From NCBI GenBank assembly GCA_021234155.1, contig JAJEKV010000079.1, forward strand, positions 1,618,789 to 1,682,788: DNA of 64,000 nucleotides, written 5' to 3'. Position 1 is the first letter of the stretch, and each line of letters opens with the position of its first letter. The stretch is from Isoetes taiwanensis. Lineage: Eukaryota; Streptophyta; Lycopodiopsida; Isoetales; Isoetaceae. Made by a program: the position numbers and the translations under genes. The notes below the pieces were generated by a model. It did not search any database. It was not told where the DNA came from and saw only the letters and a list, made by a program, of their open reading frames with translations. Positions 21,856-33,351 of this stretch are shown in pieces.

Positions 21856-23420
21856 TTATCTTCCAAGCGTATCATTGTTCAAGTTCATCCCTACTTGTTC
21901 TCCAGCATAAATGTTTGACATAAGGACATGTGCTTGAGCACAATGAGGATCTAATTGAATAATGGCATCGAAGCACCGCTTTGCTAGCTCCAAGTCAATG
22001 TGGGTGTTACAAGCACTAAGAAGACATACCCATTGACAAATATCAGGTTTCCCTGTACCTTTCAACAAGGCTTCTGCTTCCCGCACATATCCTTCTTGAC
22101 CCAAAAGATCAACAATGCATGTAGTGTGGCATACATCAGGTTGTATACCATGATATTCTACCATGCCTTTATAATGCTGAAGGGCCTCCTCCAGCAGGCC
22201 AACACGACATAATGCCATAGGAACAGTAGTACATATTACATCATCTGGTCTAATTCCATAATGCTGCATTTCTGCAAAACACAGCATCACTAGTGTGGCC
22301 TCATCTATTTGAGCATACCCTGAAATGAATGAATCCCAAGACAAGACATCCCAAACAGGCAACTTGTTGAACACTCTATGTGCCTCTACCAAGCTTGCAC
22401 ATTTAGAATACATATCTATAATAGCATTCCCAACAAAATTCTCAAACTGGAGACCGCTCTCGATAACCTGTTCGTGAGTATGCCTGCACATTGCTGTGGC
22501 ACAAATGACACTACAAGCTTTCATGATACTCAAATATGTGACTCTGTCTATCTTTAATCCCTGGTTTTTCAGATTTTGAACACACTCAAGTGCAGCACAG
22601 CCTTCCCCATGATGGGCATACCCAGAAATTATTGCATTCCAAGCTACTATGTCCTGATCAGATAATCTATCAAAGACATCTCGTGCCTCTTCTGTGCTTT
22701 CACATTTAGCATACATATCAACAAGTAAACTCCCCACAACAATGTCATATTGAAATCTTCTCTTAAACAGCTGTTCATGAATGCGCCCTGCCCTGCTCTA
22801 AGGAGCATATACATACTAGTACATGCTTTCAAAAGGCTCAAGAATGTTACCTTGCTAGGTTGTATGCAACTATGGAGCACATTCTCAAAGCATTGTAAAG
22901 CATTGAATCCATAGCCATGGCGCGCATATGCTGCAATCAATGCACTCCAAGATATAACATCTTGCTTTTCCAATCCCTCAAAAATATTACGAGCTGCCTG
23001 CAAGCACTCACATCTGGCATACATATCAAGAAGAGCAGTGCCCACAACAAGGTCAGAGAACAAGCCATAATCAATAAGTTGCTCGTGAATGATTCTCCCC
23101 TGCTCTAGAGCATGGATATTTCCACAGGCTTTCAAAATGCTAGATAATGTAAACCTGTTGGGTTTCGTGCTGTTATAATTCAGAGTGTTATATATATGGA
23201 TAGCCATCTCACCTTCTCCATTATGGGCATGGACATGGATGATTGTGTTCCAGGTATAGAGGTCCGGTTGTGAGAGCTTGCAGAAGGCTTGTTTTAATTC
23301 AACACGGCAGAGGAAAATGGTCGAGGGGAAGGTCGTGCAAGTTGAAGAAGTTTCCTTCCGCCGATGAGCTCCTGCAGCATAATCTTTCGCCCTTTCCTCA
23401 AGCTCGTGGCTGGAATGCAA
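21856..23420 (-). pseudogene. PLS-class PPR protein with E domain, one frame break
   Basis: Two overlapping open stretches on the minus strand (257 codons from 23420 to 22647, 293 codons from 22737 to 21856) together form one PPR protein of about 500 residues. Repeats run from KLSQPDLYTWNTIIHVHA onward, with classic L/S motifs such as VVGTALLDMYARCECLQAA, DVISWSALIAAYARHG, LVDMYAKCESTEEARDVF and DIVAWNAIISGYAHHG. The C-terminus carries the E region (CIVDLLGQEGYVREAEALL, then CNTHIDLELAKRC and AHVLMSNIYAGE). There is no DYW domain. Such proteins bind organellar RNA, one base per repeat, and E-type members act in C-to-U editing with a partner deaminase. The frame changes at about 22785-22805, within the repeat that should read EQGR.IHEQ; two extra bases there would account for it. 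This could be a real frameshift or a sequence error. No transit peptide is convincing near the chosen start. Confidence 0.85.
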
Positions 23421-23470
23421 GTCTTTTAATATTCGAGATATAAAACAAAATATTTATTATTAAATATCAT

Positions 23471-23538
23471 CTGCGTTGCTGTACTGGTAAAAGACCATGG
23501 CTGTGTACTACAAGGTCTCAGGTTCAAAACCTGATGAG
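23471..23538 (+). repeat. tRNA-derived SINE-like head
   Basis: An A-box-like TACTGGTAAAAGACC and a B-box GGTTCAAAACC are spaced as in tRNA promoters. A second partial copy of the B-box half, with GGTTCAAAGCCTGATGAACA, begins near 23672. Confidence 0.5.
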
Positions 23539-23960
23539 CAGTGATGAAATGCCTTTGAGGCATGGCCACATGCCAACTCATCTGCTCACAGATGAATAGC
23601 AAGGCTTCTGAGCTCCTATTTTATTTATTTCTTTTGCACACTCATCTTTTATTTAATTCTTTTGCACACGATGGTCTCAGGTTCAAAGCCTGATGAACAG
23701 TGATGAAATGCCTTTGAGGCATGGCCAACTCATCTGCACACATATGAATAGCAAGGCTTCTGAGCTCATATTTTATTTAATTCTTTTGCACACTCGATGA
23801 TGAATAAATAGCAAGGCTTCTAAGCTCTTTAATTCACTTTTGTGGGCATTAGAGTTCAAAGTTTATTTAATTCTTTTGCACACACGATGAATAGCAAGGC
23901 TTTTGAGTTCTTCAATTCACTTTTGTGGGCATTAGAGTTCAGAGTTCTGTAATTATTCTT
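23528..23960. repeat. Cluster of 50-150-bp direct repeats
   Basis: Four partial copies repeat the blocks GAATAGCAAGGCTTCTGAGC, TTTATTTAATTCTTTTGCACAC and TTTGTGGGCATTAGAGTTCA. The first two copies also share CAGTGATGAAATGCCTTTGA. The array begins with the SINE-like head and looks like repeated slippage or reinsertion of its tail. Confidence 0.75.
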
Positions 23961-25374
23961 CCACTCGTGTTTAAAGCGGAATTCCAAAAAAGTCCTGATC
24001 ATCCACTTTTTTTCCCTTCTTACATTCATTATTTTTCCTTTTTTTAGCCCTACATCACAATCTTGGCGACAGAGGCATGCCCCTTCCGTGTTTGCCCAGC
24101 TGCGTGGCGATGTGCAACCGGATCTGCACATGGGTTTTTAAATTTTGCCGGGGCGGCATAGAAAATCCGGATTTTCGGATCTATATCTTCCAGCTTTTTG
24201 CAGGAGGCCAGGATGGCAAGTAGCGCATCATCCTGTAGGTAGAATAGGCTAGGATCTCTTCCTCTGGTGTTTGCTTCGATGAGGAAGGACGCTCGCCTGA
24301 GAGTAGCTCGACTGTTGCATTGAGATTAGACACTAGCAGTATTCTTCACACAAGAAGCATTGTTATTGGGGTGCACTCTTATGCCGAGGCATTAGAAAGT
24401 TGCCAGGACAGTCTGCATTGCGATGCTCGTGCAGATGTGTCTAGAAAGAGACGTAGGGCAGAAAAGGATCATGCTCTGAAAATTATGGAGCAGCATGAGA
24501 AGGGAGAAAAAACTAGCAAAAAGGCACACCAGAGGTCATAGAAAATAAAGGCGCAGGAAAGTTAGGGCAAGGTAATTGGATAGCAAAAGATAATTGAATT
24601 GTCTTTGTTTTTTCAAACCATTTGAGAGCCTAATTAGGGCAATTTTGTATTGAAATTTATTGTCCAGCATATGTTGTTTAGACAGTTTAGATGATGCCCC
24701 TGCATTTGAGGTACCAGTATTTCTTAGTTTTGGAAGGGCAAGACATTAGAGGAAAAATGAGATCACATTTTGTCCCATTAAGGGATGCTTAAAATGCCAT
24801 GTCAGCTTTTTAAACTGTCCAATAAGAGAAGAGCTCCAGTATATCTCATTCCAGTATTATGTGGCAGCCTGTAATTAATGCAGTTGCAACTAACTTCTGT
24901 ACTATCATTTTTTCATTATAACTTTTGATCCAGAACTCCGATTCAAAAACTTTTTGTAGCAATGGGTTAGTCTTCACAAGATCTATCTAGTGATAACCAT
25001 TCATACATCTTTTACGATATAAATATATAAGAAATAAGCAAAAAAATCATATTTTTTTAAGGTTAACGCATATGACCATATTGAAATACATCATAATATC
25101 ATTGGAAAGATTTTTTCATTCCGCATCTAATGCAACAAACGCCGCAACATTTTGACAAGTGGATCAAAAGTTATGGGGAAAAACAACAACAACGAAGTTG
25201 TTGGTGCTGCATTAATTGCAGTTAATAGAGGGTAGCCATTCCATTGGAGGATTCTTATGGGGATGAAATGAGATCTCAAATTTCCTCTAATGTATGAGAT
25301 TGTTGTAGCCATCTTTGGTTGTGTTGTAAATATTTATGTAATGTCTTTTGATTTCATTTGCTCTTAGCTCTTTC
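23961..25374. other. Non-coding stretch
   Basis: No gene is supported. A 73-codon plus-strand frame at 24320-24541 ends in a basic stretch (SRKRRRAEKDHALK) but has no recognised domain or context and I do not call it a gene. Confidence 0.45.
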
Positions 25375-25740
25375 AACAAATGCAACAAATGGATGTAACA
25401 CATGATAAAGTCACTTATCTTAGCATTTTAAACTCATGTTATGGGATATTTGTGGCACGAACTTCTTACGCGCTAAATGTGAGCTGGATACTTTTGTCAA
25501 CAATGCGATGATGGACATGTATTTCAAATGTAGTGGCTTTACATCATGGTGTGGTAGGAGTTTGACAGGATGATTTGGAGGGACTCAGTTACTTGGAATT
25601 TAGTTATTTCTGATTGCAAAGTTTAAAAATGGAAAGGAAGTCCTTAAGGCTTTTTGGAGTATTCACGAAGATGGTATCAAGTTAAGCCATGCTACAAAAT
25701 CAATCTCCAAGATGCTACAACAAATGTAATCGGAAGAAAC
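25375..25740 (+). pseudogene. PPR relic interrupted by the Tat-like element
   Basis: Several frames together read as degenerate PPR repeats: MDVTHDKVTYLSILNSC, then DTFVNNAMMDMYFKCSG in another frame, then a stretch ending SKMLQQM. Stops and shifts occur throughout. It ends at the left LTR of the 25.75-36.67 kb element. Sequence beyond the right LTR does not read as PPR, so only one side of the relic survives or the insertion lies at its edge. Confidence 0.6.
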
Positions 25741-25752
25741 CCCAGATGGTCA

Positions 25753-28206
25753 AGTTAGCCTAAAACCTGGAATTTTAGCCTAACCTCAAAGGAATCTTAA
25801 ACAGAATGGTTAGAACCTCCGATCACTTAGGGTGATCAATCCTTGTCATATGAAACCGTAAAATTCATTTTTTTGAGTGCTAGTTTTTCAAAATCACTAG
25901 AGTCCCCGAACCGAAAAACTGCCGAGCAAAAACCGAACTTGCGCATTAACATCTTGAGAGATTTTGAAGATCCGATTGGTGTTATAAGTGGTCAACAAGC
26001 AGAGGAAAATGGTGGAGAAGATTTGACTTGATTTGAATAAGGGAGGGTCAAGAAAATCGAGGTCAAATGCAGGTCAAAAAGTTGGCGGTGCCAAAACAGA
26101 GAGCCAAATTTTGCGGATGGAGTTTGATGGGAAATTTTGGGTTGGGATCTGTCAGGCGACAACTTCAAAATAGCCTCTAGATCACGTGCAAAAGGTTTGA
26201 ATAGCAAAAGGATGTTTTAGTTTTCCTGTAAGTAAACAAAACCTCAAGAAAAGAACAAACTCATAATGTTATGAAAAGAAATCTTTTATATGTTTTCTCC
26301 GAATGTATAGGTTTCTAGGATTCCTATAAGGATGAAATACAACTATCCAAGAGGATATAATCTCGAAAAGTGTTTTTGGTCTTGTTTTTGGTTTTTGCTT
26401 TTTTAAAAGAGCAATGCGAAATTACAAAAATGGATGTACAATGATGAAAACGATTTTTTCGTGCAAAGACTATGCATTATAGCAAGGTGGTACGTAAAAG
26501 TTTGATAATGTCACCGTGGTATTACCAAAGTTTCAAAATAATAATGCTTGAGTAATAATGCTTGAGAGCAATTTCAAGACCGTGATGAGTCTTTCGAAAG
26601 TGCTTCAAAAAATACCAATGAAGTAATATGGAATGATTATTTAAGTTTGCAATCGAGGTGCTTCGATGTCAACAGTCACAACGAACCGGACTTCAATCTC
26701 GAACGAAATAGAGCTGGAATCGAAAGCAGAAAGCGTGAGCAAAATGATATCAAAATATTCATCGCCAAAATCACGCAGGTATATCTCTCGAGGGGCGGTC
26801 GATTTGATCCATAATCTTTGGTTTAAGAACCGTTCTCTCTCACAAAACTAGCTCTACTGAAAGTGATTTTAGGCCTAATTTGAGCAATTTCTCCTGATCA
26901 AATGCCACGTGAGGGGTCCCCAAGGTCTCGAAAAGGTTCGTGGAGTTGATCTCGGGGAAAATTGGCGATTCAATCAAATTTAGGCAACTAATTGGCCGGA
27001 TTTAGCGTGTCCCCTATTTCTTAGGGTTCATCAAAAATTTTTAAGGGTGATATATCCCACAGGCACAAACGAGTCCGGCAAACGTATATAAGGAATAGTG
27101 TTGACCCACTATTAAGTTTACGTTACGCAGAGGGGACACCCAGCCCGTGTCCGCCCCCACTGCCACCGTGGAAAAATTGAAGGTGACACGAACTATGCGG
27201 AAATAGATAGGGTAGATAGGCTAGAATAGGTTTTTTATTTTTTTTGGCACGCATCCCAAGAATCCAATTTTGAAGGCCTTCCCAAGGGTTTTTTTTCAAA
27301 TTTAAAAAGGCCATGTTAGCTCTTTTTTGCCAAGCTTTCCATCTAGAAGGTTTTCGTGTCAAACCTAAACATTTAAATTTTTGTCCATTTTGACCCATGG
27401 TCAATGAATATTGCAACATAGGGATGGTGAAAAAGTCATGGAAAAAAGATGGGAAAAGGGTGTAAATAGGCTATACTAGGGTTTAGGAAGATGAAATGAG
27501 AATGAGAAAAGAATTTTCTTGCCTTTGAAGTTTTTCAAGATCATTAGGGGGCAATTCTCAATTGAAGGTAGGATCAATAAAAAAATGGGTAGTGAAATGA
27601 TGGGAAAAGGTCTCAAAAGTGAAAAACATGGTGAGAGAAAGGTTATAAAAGGTTCATAGGACATAAAAAAGGTGGATATGGAATGAAGACAAGAGGGGTA
27701 CCTCTGTAGCACTTGATTTCATCTCAGATTGTCTCTAATGCTCAAATCATACCTCATAGTGAAGATACATTTGCTCAAAGCCTAAGGGTCTTCCAAACTT
27801 CTATAAGGGTCTTCCAAACTTCAAGGCTAGGATAAGAGCATGTTTCACTTCCAAGATGGCATCCTTATGTGTGTGACTTCAAACTACTAATGAAACTCAA
27901 GCAAGCTTCATAAAGTTGAGCTTTGGTAAAACAACTTGTGCTTCTTTGGTAATCTTGCTATAGCCTTTGCCTGGTCTTCAAATCAAAGGAAAATGTTAAA
28001 CAAATGGGAATGTGTCTAAAGGTATTTTACCTCAAGGAAAAGATTAGGCTATAAAAGGAGATCCCCAATGCCTTCCAAACTTGGTCAAATGTCTTCCAAA
28101 CTCTAATGGGATCACAATAGCCTAAAAACTTTTCCTTAGAGGAAATATGGATGAAACAAAAGTTTTGATGATAGATGCTAGTCCATGTTGCCGTAAATGG
28201 GCAACA
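25753..28206 (-). repeat. 3' LTR of the Tat-like element
   Basis: It aligns over its full length with 34221-36668. On the minus strand it starts TGTTGCCCATTTACGG and its terminal TG/CA pair is altered at the other end (AGTTAGCC on the plus strand where the partner has TGTTAGCC). Differences from its partner are concentrated at CAG/CTG versus CG-type sites. A purine-rich TTTGAGGAGA just upstream on the minus strand is the likely polypurine tract. Confidence 0.9.
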
Positions 28207-28839
28207 TCTCCTCAAAGGAAAGAATAGGCTGGTCCCCTCACCCTTCAACAGATGTAAGCTTAGACCGAGGATCTTCAAATAATCGTGCAGTGTGAATGAT
28301 GTAGAGTAATGAAATGAGTGGTATGAGTGTGAGATGAACTCGCTATGGTGGAAATGTGGTGCAGAGCATTGTAGGGAATGAAAATAAAAGGATAGGAGGT
28401 TGAAATGGAAATGTAGGGCAACTTATAGATGATGAAAATGGAGGAGAAAAGAATGAACCTCGCATATGACAAGAAATCAAGGTTAGCATGAGTGCCAAGC
28501 AAGATGTGGAAAATTATATATGGATAGCACTCTATAACTCCAATGGAGAAGCAAGGTCTTTATGAAGAATAGGCCAGTTTTAGAAGACAGATGAAATGTT
28601 TTAACAAATGGTCCCCGTCATGACAACATAGAGCCCATTAATAGGTAATAATCAAAGTCTTCATCCCTTGTGGTCACATTCCCCGCAGCCTAAACAGAAA
28701 AACACAATATCAAACCTCAAAAGAAATATGCTAATCAAAAAGAAATATTAAAAACTCAGCTTTGAAATTATGAACTAACCTATTCTAAGCTAGAACAAAT
28801 GCTTATATAGAAGTGAAGAGGCTCAAGCAGGCATGCTTG
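28207..28839 (-). other. Region between integrase and 3' LTR
   Basis: About 630 bp without a recognisable protein, ending at the purine-rich tract next to the 3' LTR. Confidence 0.6.
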
Positions 28840-30161
28840 AGGCCAATATCTTTAAGGTGTTGAATATTAATGGGATTTGGCAGTTCTAATCCTTGTACCA
28901 AGATCTCGCCAACCTATAAGATGAGCAGCCAAAGATCTCCTAAAATCTGATAGGGACCCTCCCAGGATTTTCAAACTTTGAAAAGCTTTCCTTCATCTTT
29001 AGCATTCCACTTTAAAACTAGTTCCATAGGTGCAAACTTGTCTTGTAGTTTGTGAGCAGCCTTGAAAGTCGCCGTGACTCTTAGCCTTCTTCAAAGAAAG
29101 TTGTAATTCTCTCAGCAACAAACCTTTCTTCATCTAATTTTAACAAACTTCATACCGTGTTTCAAGGCTTCAAAAACTCCAACTCCAAATTTTGAGTGCC
29201 ATCCTTAAAGAAGGTATTTCTAACTCGACCGAATAACAAACTCTACTCCATATACTAAACCTGAAAGGTGAGGCATTAGTGGTCGCTTTAGAAGTAATTC
29301 TATGAGCCCAAAGAGCATCATATATATTTCAAGTGCCAATCCCTTTGGTTTTGGCAAACCGCTTTTCGCAAAATACCCTTAAGCACTTTGTTAGTAGACT
29401 CAATTTTGGCCATTTCCTTGAGGATAATAGGGCTGAGCTTTTCACATGCTTGATCTTGAGACTTGAAACAAGGAAATTAATAACTTCATTAATAAAAGTA
29501 GAGCCTCTATCACCAAAATTTTAAAAGGAATGCCAAACCTAGAGCAAATATTCTCATGCAAAAATCTAGCAAAGAGTATGGGCATTTGCTTTCCTTAAAG
29601 GTGCCGCCGACCACTTAGTGAATGATCTCAGTAGCCACAACAATGTATTCATGTTTGAGGATGGAGGATTGATAGGGCCAACATAGTCCAATCCCCAAAC
29701 TTGAAATGGACCGGGGAGACAATTCCTCGAAGAGGAGCAGATGCAAGATTCTTTTGCCAAAGATCCGCATTGATGACAAGTCTTTATAATATCATAACAA
29801 TCTTTAAATAAATGAGGCCAGAAATAACCAGACCTCAATATTTTCTTGGCGCTTGTGTTCTGCAAAAAAATGACCACCACAAACGCCTTTGTGATTTTCA
29901 AAGAAGTACCAGGGCAGCTTCATCTTCATCAACACATCTTAAGAGTACACCATCCCTATTTACCTTGCACAAGATGTCACCAACCAAGGAGTAAGTCAAA
30001 CATTTTAACTTAAACTTATAAGCTTGGCTTTTTGAAAATTCGTAAGGTATCTCCCCGATATGAAGGAACCTCCTAATAGGTTGTTGCCAACCTTGAGCTG
30101 GTATAGTTGACAAGTCCTGTTCATTTACAACAAGGTTAGTCATTTCTTCTTCTTGTATCAA
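28840..30161 (-). pseudogene. Integrase of the Tat-like element
   Basis: The zinc-binding part shows SAKKILRSGYFWPHLFKDC and CHQCGSLAKES. The core has WGLDYVGPINPP (first Asp) and DRGSTFINEVINFL (second Asp); a shifted YPQGNGQ and then ESTNKVLKGIL holds the third acidic residue. The C-terminal part ends with GEILVQGLELPNPINIQHLK, the usual closing block. At least four shifts. It would join element cDNA to chromosomal DNA. Confidence 0.8.
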
Positions 30162-30171
30162 CTCCTCATGT

Positions 30172-30630
30172 TCAAAGTAGGCAGCCAGGCAAGTATAAAC
30201 TCGGGTTGTTCAATACATGAATAACCTTTACCTTTAAATCATAGGATTGAAGTCTACAAGCCCACCTATGAAGCTTAGGTTTTTCTAATTTCTTACCATA
30301 CAAAAAGGGCATGGGGTTCTCACGCATGTAGATAGTGGCTTGGGATTTTTGTAAAAGATGACCCCGCCTCTCGATCAAAAAGATGAGAGCAAAGAAGACT
30401 CTTTCTACCTTAGCATACTTCTCTTCAGTTTGAGACCATTGTTTGCTTGCAAAAAAGCAATAGGGTGTCTATCCCGCAAAATGGCAACTCCAAAGCAGCT
30501 TTTTAGTGATGGTTATGTAAACTTTAAATGGTAATGAAAGGTCTGAGTTTTTAAAAGTGTAGAATGGCAAATAGCCTCTATGATCTGCAAAAAAAGCTTT
30601 TTCACACTCATCAGTCCAAACAACAGCCTA
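30172..30630 (-). pseudogene. RT-linked (gypsy) RNase H, degenerate
   Basis: After the RT the sequence reads VWTDECEKAFF, then LPFKVYIT where the first catalytic Asp is normally found (here a Thr), then QTEEKYAKVERVFFALIFLI and, in the last piece, LHRWACRLQSYDLKVKVIH. These are the connection and RNase H blocks of Ty3/gypsy elements. The missing first acidic residue agrees with the idea that the extra RNase H took over catalysis, but a sequence error could also explain it. Confidence 0.7.
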
Positions 30631-30639
30631 TACTTACTT

Positions 30640-31713
30640 TCTTTTTACTAACTTGACCTACTCTAGTCAACTTAGAGATAGGGACTAATAATGTGAGAGA
30701 AATTAGGCACATACACTCTTAAGAAAGAGGTCATTCCCATAAATCCCTTGACTTCTTTAATTGTCCTGGGTGGTTGAAGCTTTTTAAAGCTATGATCTTC
30801 TCTTCAGCTACTTGAAGGCCTTTAGCGTAAAAACCTCATGGCCTAAGAGCTGGCCTTTGGACGCCAAAAAGATGCACTTTTTTGGGTTTAGATTAACTCC
30901 AAATCATGCTCGCACAATGTGAATATCCTTGTTAGCTCAAAATATGATCACTTGTACTAGTACCTAAGCATAAATCATCAAGATAAACTCTGAATTGCTC
31001 AGAGTCATGTTTGCAAAGACAAAGATCCATAGCTCTCTCGAAATGTAGCGAGGGGCATTCATTAAGCCAAAAGGCATCCTTTTCATTGCATAAGTTCCTC
31101 ATGGAGTAATGAAGGATGTCTTTGGTTGATCTTCCTTTTTGATGCTAATCTGATTAAAACCAGAGAAACCATCCAAAAATGAGTACATAGACTTGCCACC
31201 AATCGTGATAAAGTATTTCTTCCAAAAAGGCAAAGGGTAACAATCTTTGATGACAGTAGCTTTATTTAGATCTCTATAATCCACACATATTCTTAGAGAA
31301 CCATTCTTTTTAGAACCGAACAATACAAGAAACCCAAGAAGGGTTCACAATGTCAACTATCAAACCTCGACTCCTGCATTTTGAATAGTTCTTGCTTGAT
31401 AAGATCTAAAAGTGAGGAATTAATTCTTCTCAATCTCTCGCATGACAAAGTTTAGTATCTTCAATGAACTTTTATCTCAAACTCACAAATGCTCCTATCA
31501 ACCCCTTTCAATTCTGAATATTCCCATGCAAAAACATCCACCCAATCTTCAAAGTACTTAATCATTTTACCTTTGCAATCTTCATCATATAGATCTCCCA
31601 TTTGCAAAGTCCTCGACATACCTCCTTTGTGCACTTCAAGTTCTTTTGTGATTCCTCTTGTGCTAGGTTGATGGTCAAGATAGGATGAAACCGGTGAGAG
31701 TTCATCTTCATCT
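30640..31713 (-). pseudogene. Reverse transcriptase of the Tat-like element
   Basis: The leader DWVDVFAWEYSELKGVDRSI is followed, after a shift, by KNGSLRICVDYRDLNKATV, PLPFWKKYF and YSFLDGFSGFNQI (catalytic Asp in FLDG), then the YLDD box in FRVYLDDLCLG at about 30977-30990. These are RT fingers and palm. At least three frame changes interrupt it. Confidence 0.85.
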
Positions 31714-31759
31714 AGGACATCTTCCTTGATAGCTCCCTCGGAGAGATGCTCTAAGAGTG

Positions 31760-32130
31760 TTTTCCTGCACAAAGAATCAGCCTCAAAGTTTTTAGACCTT
31801 GGAATATGATAAATTTCCCAATGATCAAAAAAGTTAGCAATTCTCGAGCTTGTGTGTTCAGATCCTCCATATCTTGATGTTTTGTTTGGTATTCTCCCGT
31901 AATCTGTTTGCAAACAAGTTGTGAGTCTCCATAGATAACAATATGGGAAATATTCATGAACCCTTGGCTTCCTCAGAGGCCTGCAATGAGGGCCCTATAT
32001 TCTGCTGCATTAGAAGAAATATTAGGATGAATCCTCCCTATCTTAGTCATCACCTTTAAGATCTGCATCCTTCGAATAGCAAAGAGAAGAAGCAATCCCT
32101 AATTTTTAGACATACCTCCATCAAACCAAA
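31760..32130 (-). pseudogene. Archaeal/plant-type RNase H placed before the RT
   Basis: All four acidic positions of an RVT_3-type RNase H can be read: Asp in WFDGGMSKN, Glu in NAAEYRALIA, Asp in IVIYGDSQLVCKQI, and Asp in KNFEADSLC. The helix between them (GEYQTKHQDMEDLNTQARELL) is also typical. One stop or shift lies after MSKN. It sits between protease and RT: the RT leader DVFAWEYSELKGVD follows at about 31505-31545. Tat elements with such a domain usually carry it after the RT-linked RNase H. It would remove RNA from RNA:DNA hybrids during reverse transcription. Confidence 0.8.
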
Positions 32131-32427
32131 GGTAGGCCTTGTTTTCTCTTGGATCGGGAACTCTACATGAGCAAAGTTGATAACTTCTGCATTTATATCA
32201 ACATCTAGACCTAAACCAAACTCCTAACTCTTCTTCCCGCAAAATATCCATATCTATGAATCTAATGTTAGCGTATGGGTCAGTTTGGTTTACCGGTTTA
32301 ATGGAAGTTGCTCCATTTGAAATAGTGCAAATACCTTCGCACCATATAGGCCTAGCATCTACTTGCTTTCATCCACCTTCTTCCCAATAATAAATCATAG
32401 ATGTTAGCATGATTAACATTCTCAAAG

Positions 32428-32727
32428 TCAACAACCACAAATGTAGCTAAGACAATGATTCCCCCAGATAATGCACACATTTCTCACCACTCCCTTTGGT
32501 ACTACCTTAGCATTGGAAAAGGATTTTAGAATAATAGAAGTGTTGTCTTCTACTTTGAGATTCAGTGTTTTCATAACATGATAAGGCATGACATTTAGGG
32601 AGGAACCTCCATCTAACAAAACCTTATCTAAATGGGAGGTACCTATAGTAGCACTACAAATAAAAGCACCCGGATCTTCAAGTGTGTGTCGTAGGGCTAC
32701 GTAAATGTTGTTGCAAGTTTCTCGCAA
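32428..32727 (-). pseudogene. Aspartic protease of the Tat-like element
   Basis: KVLLDGGSSLNVMPYHVMK carries the D-G-G-S active site found in Tat/Athila elements in place of the D-T/S-G of chromoviruses. It would cleave the polyprotein. Its flanking frame is broken; protease sequence (LLLGRRWMK) continues in another frame near 32370. Confidence 0.8.
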
Positions 32728-32978
32728 AAGAATCTCTTCAACATTTTGGGTATTCTTGATGAGCTTTTCCCCTATGATGGTGCAATCCTTAATAAAGTTA
32801 GTAAGTCTACAGTAACCTTGGAGTTTTTCATAAGCAATTCAAATTCATCAAGCTCAAAATCTTTCTGTTTATACCTTTGAACAGGGGGAGGAGCTATATC
32901 CCGAGGATTTGGCTGAAATGTTACCTTAGGAGCTACACTTGGTGTGACAGAACTTGCAGATGATGTACCGAATGGAGC

Positions 32979-33299
32979 CTAGCACGTGTTTGCACAACCA
33001 TAACATCTTGTTCTTCTTGTTCTTCCTTCCGCACAAGTCTCAATAAAACTAATATTGGACACCTGCTTACCTTTTTCTTGCTTTGCAAGGTAATTCTTGA
33101 CACCGCAGAACTTCTCTTCATGACCTATCTCTTTGCAAAAGAACAAACAGACATTCTCTACCAAAATGGCCCCTTTGTGGCATTTAGGACAAGATCTTGC
33201 AAAGCAATTTTCAGCCCTATGATAGGGTTTACCACAGTTTGTGCATTCAGGTATGGCAGAGCTAGAAGAAGGAGCATTATTACTATTTTTTAACTCCAT
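32979..33299 (-). pseudogene. Gag nucleocapsid with two zinc knuckles
   Basis: CTNCGKPYHRAENC is a canonical C-x2-C-x4-H-x4-C knuckle. A second, CLFFCKEIGHEEKFC, has an extra residue in its first spacing (C-x3-C-x4-H-x4-C). These bind nucleic acid. The segment follows the gag core and leads to protease. Confidence 0.85.
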
Positions 33300-33351
33300 G
33301 AGTTGTTTGGTAACTTCTAAGAGAGCTTCAGATACCTTATTTATCTCGATT

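Noticed and set aside
24320-24541. Small basic protein (73 codons)
   Set aside because: No family, no neighbouring signal and frame length expected by chance.
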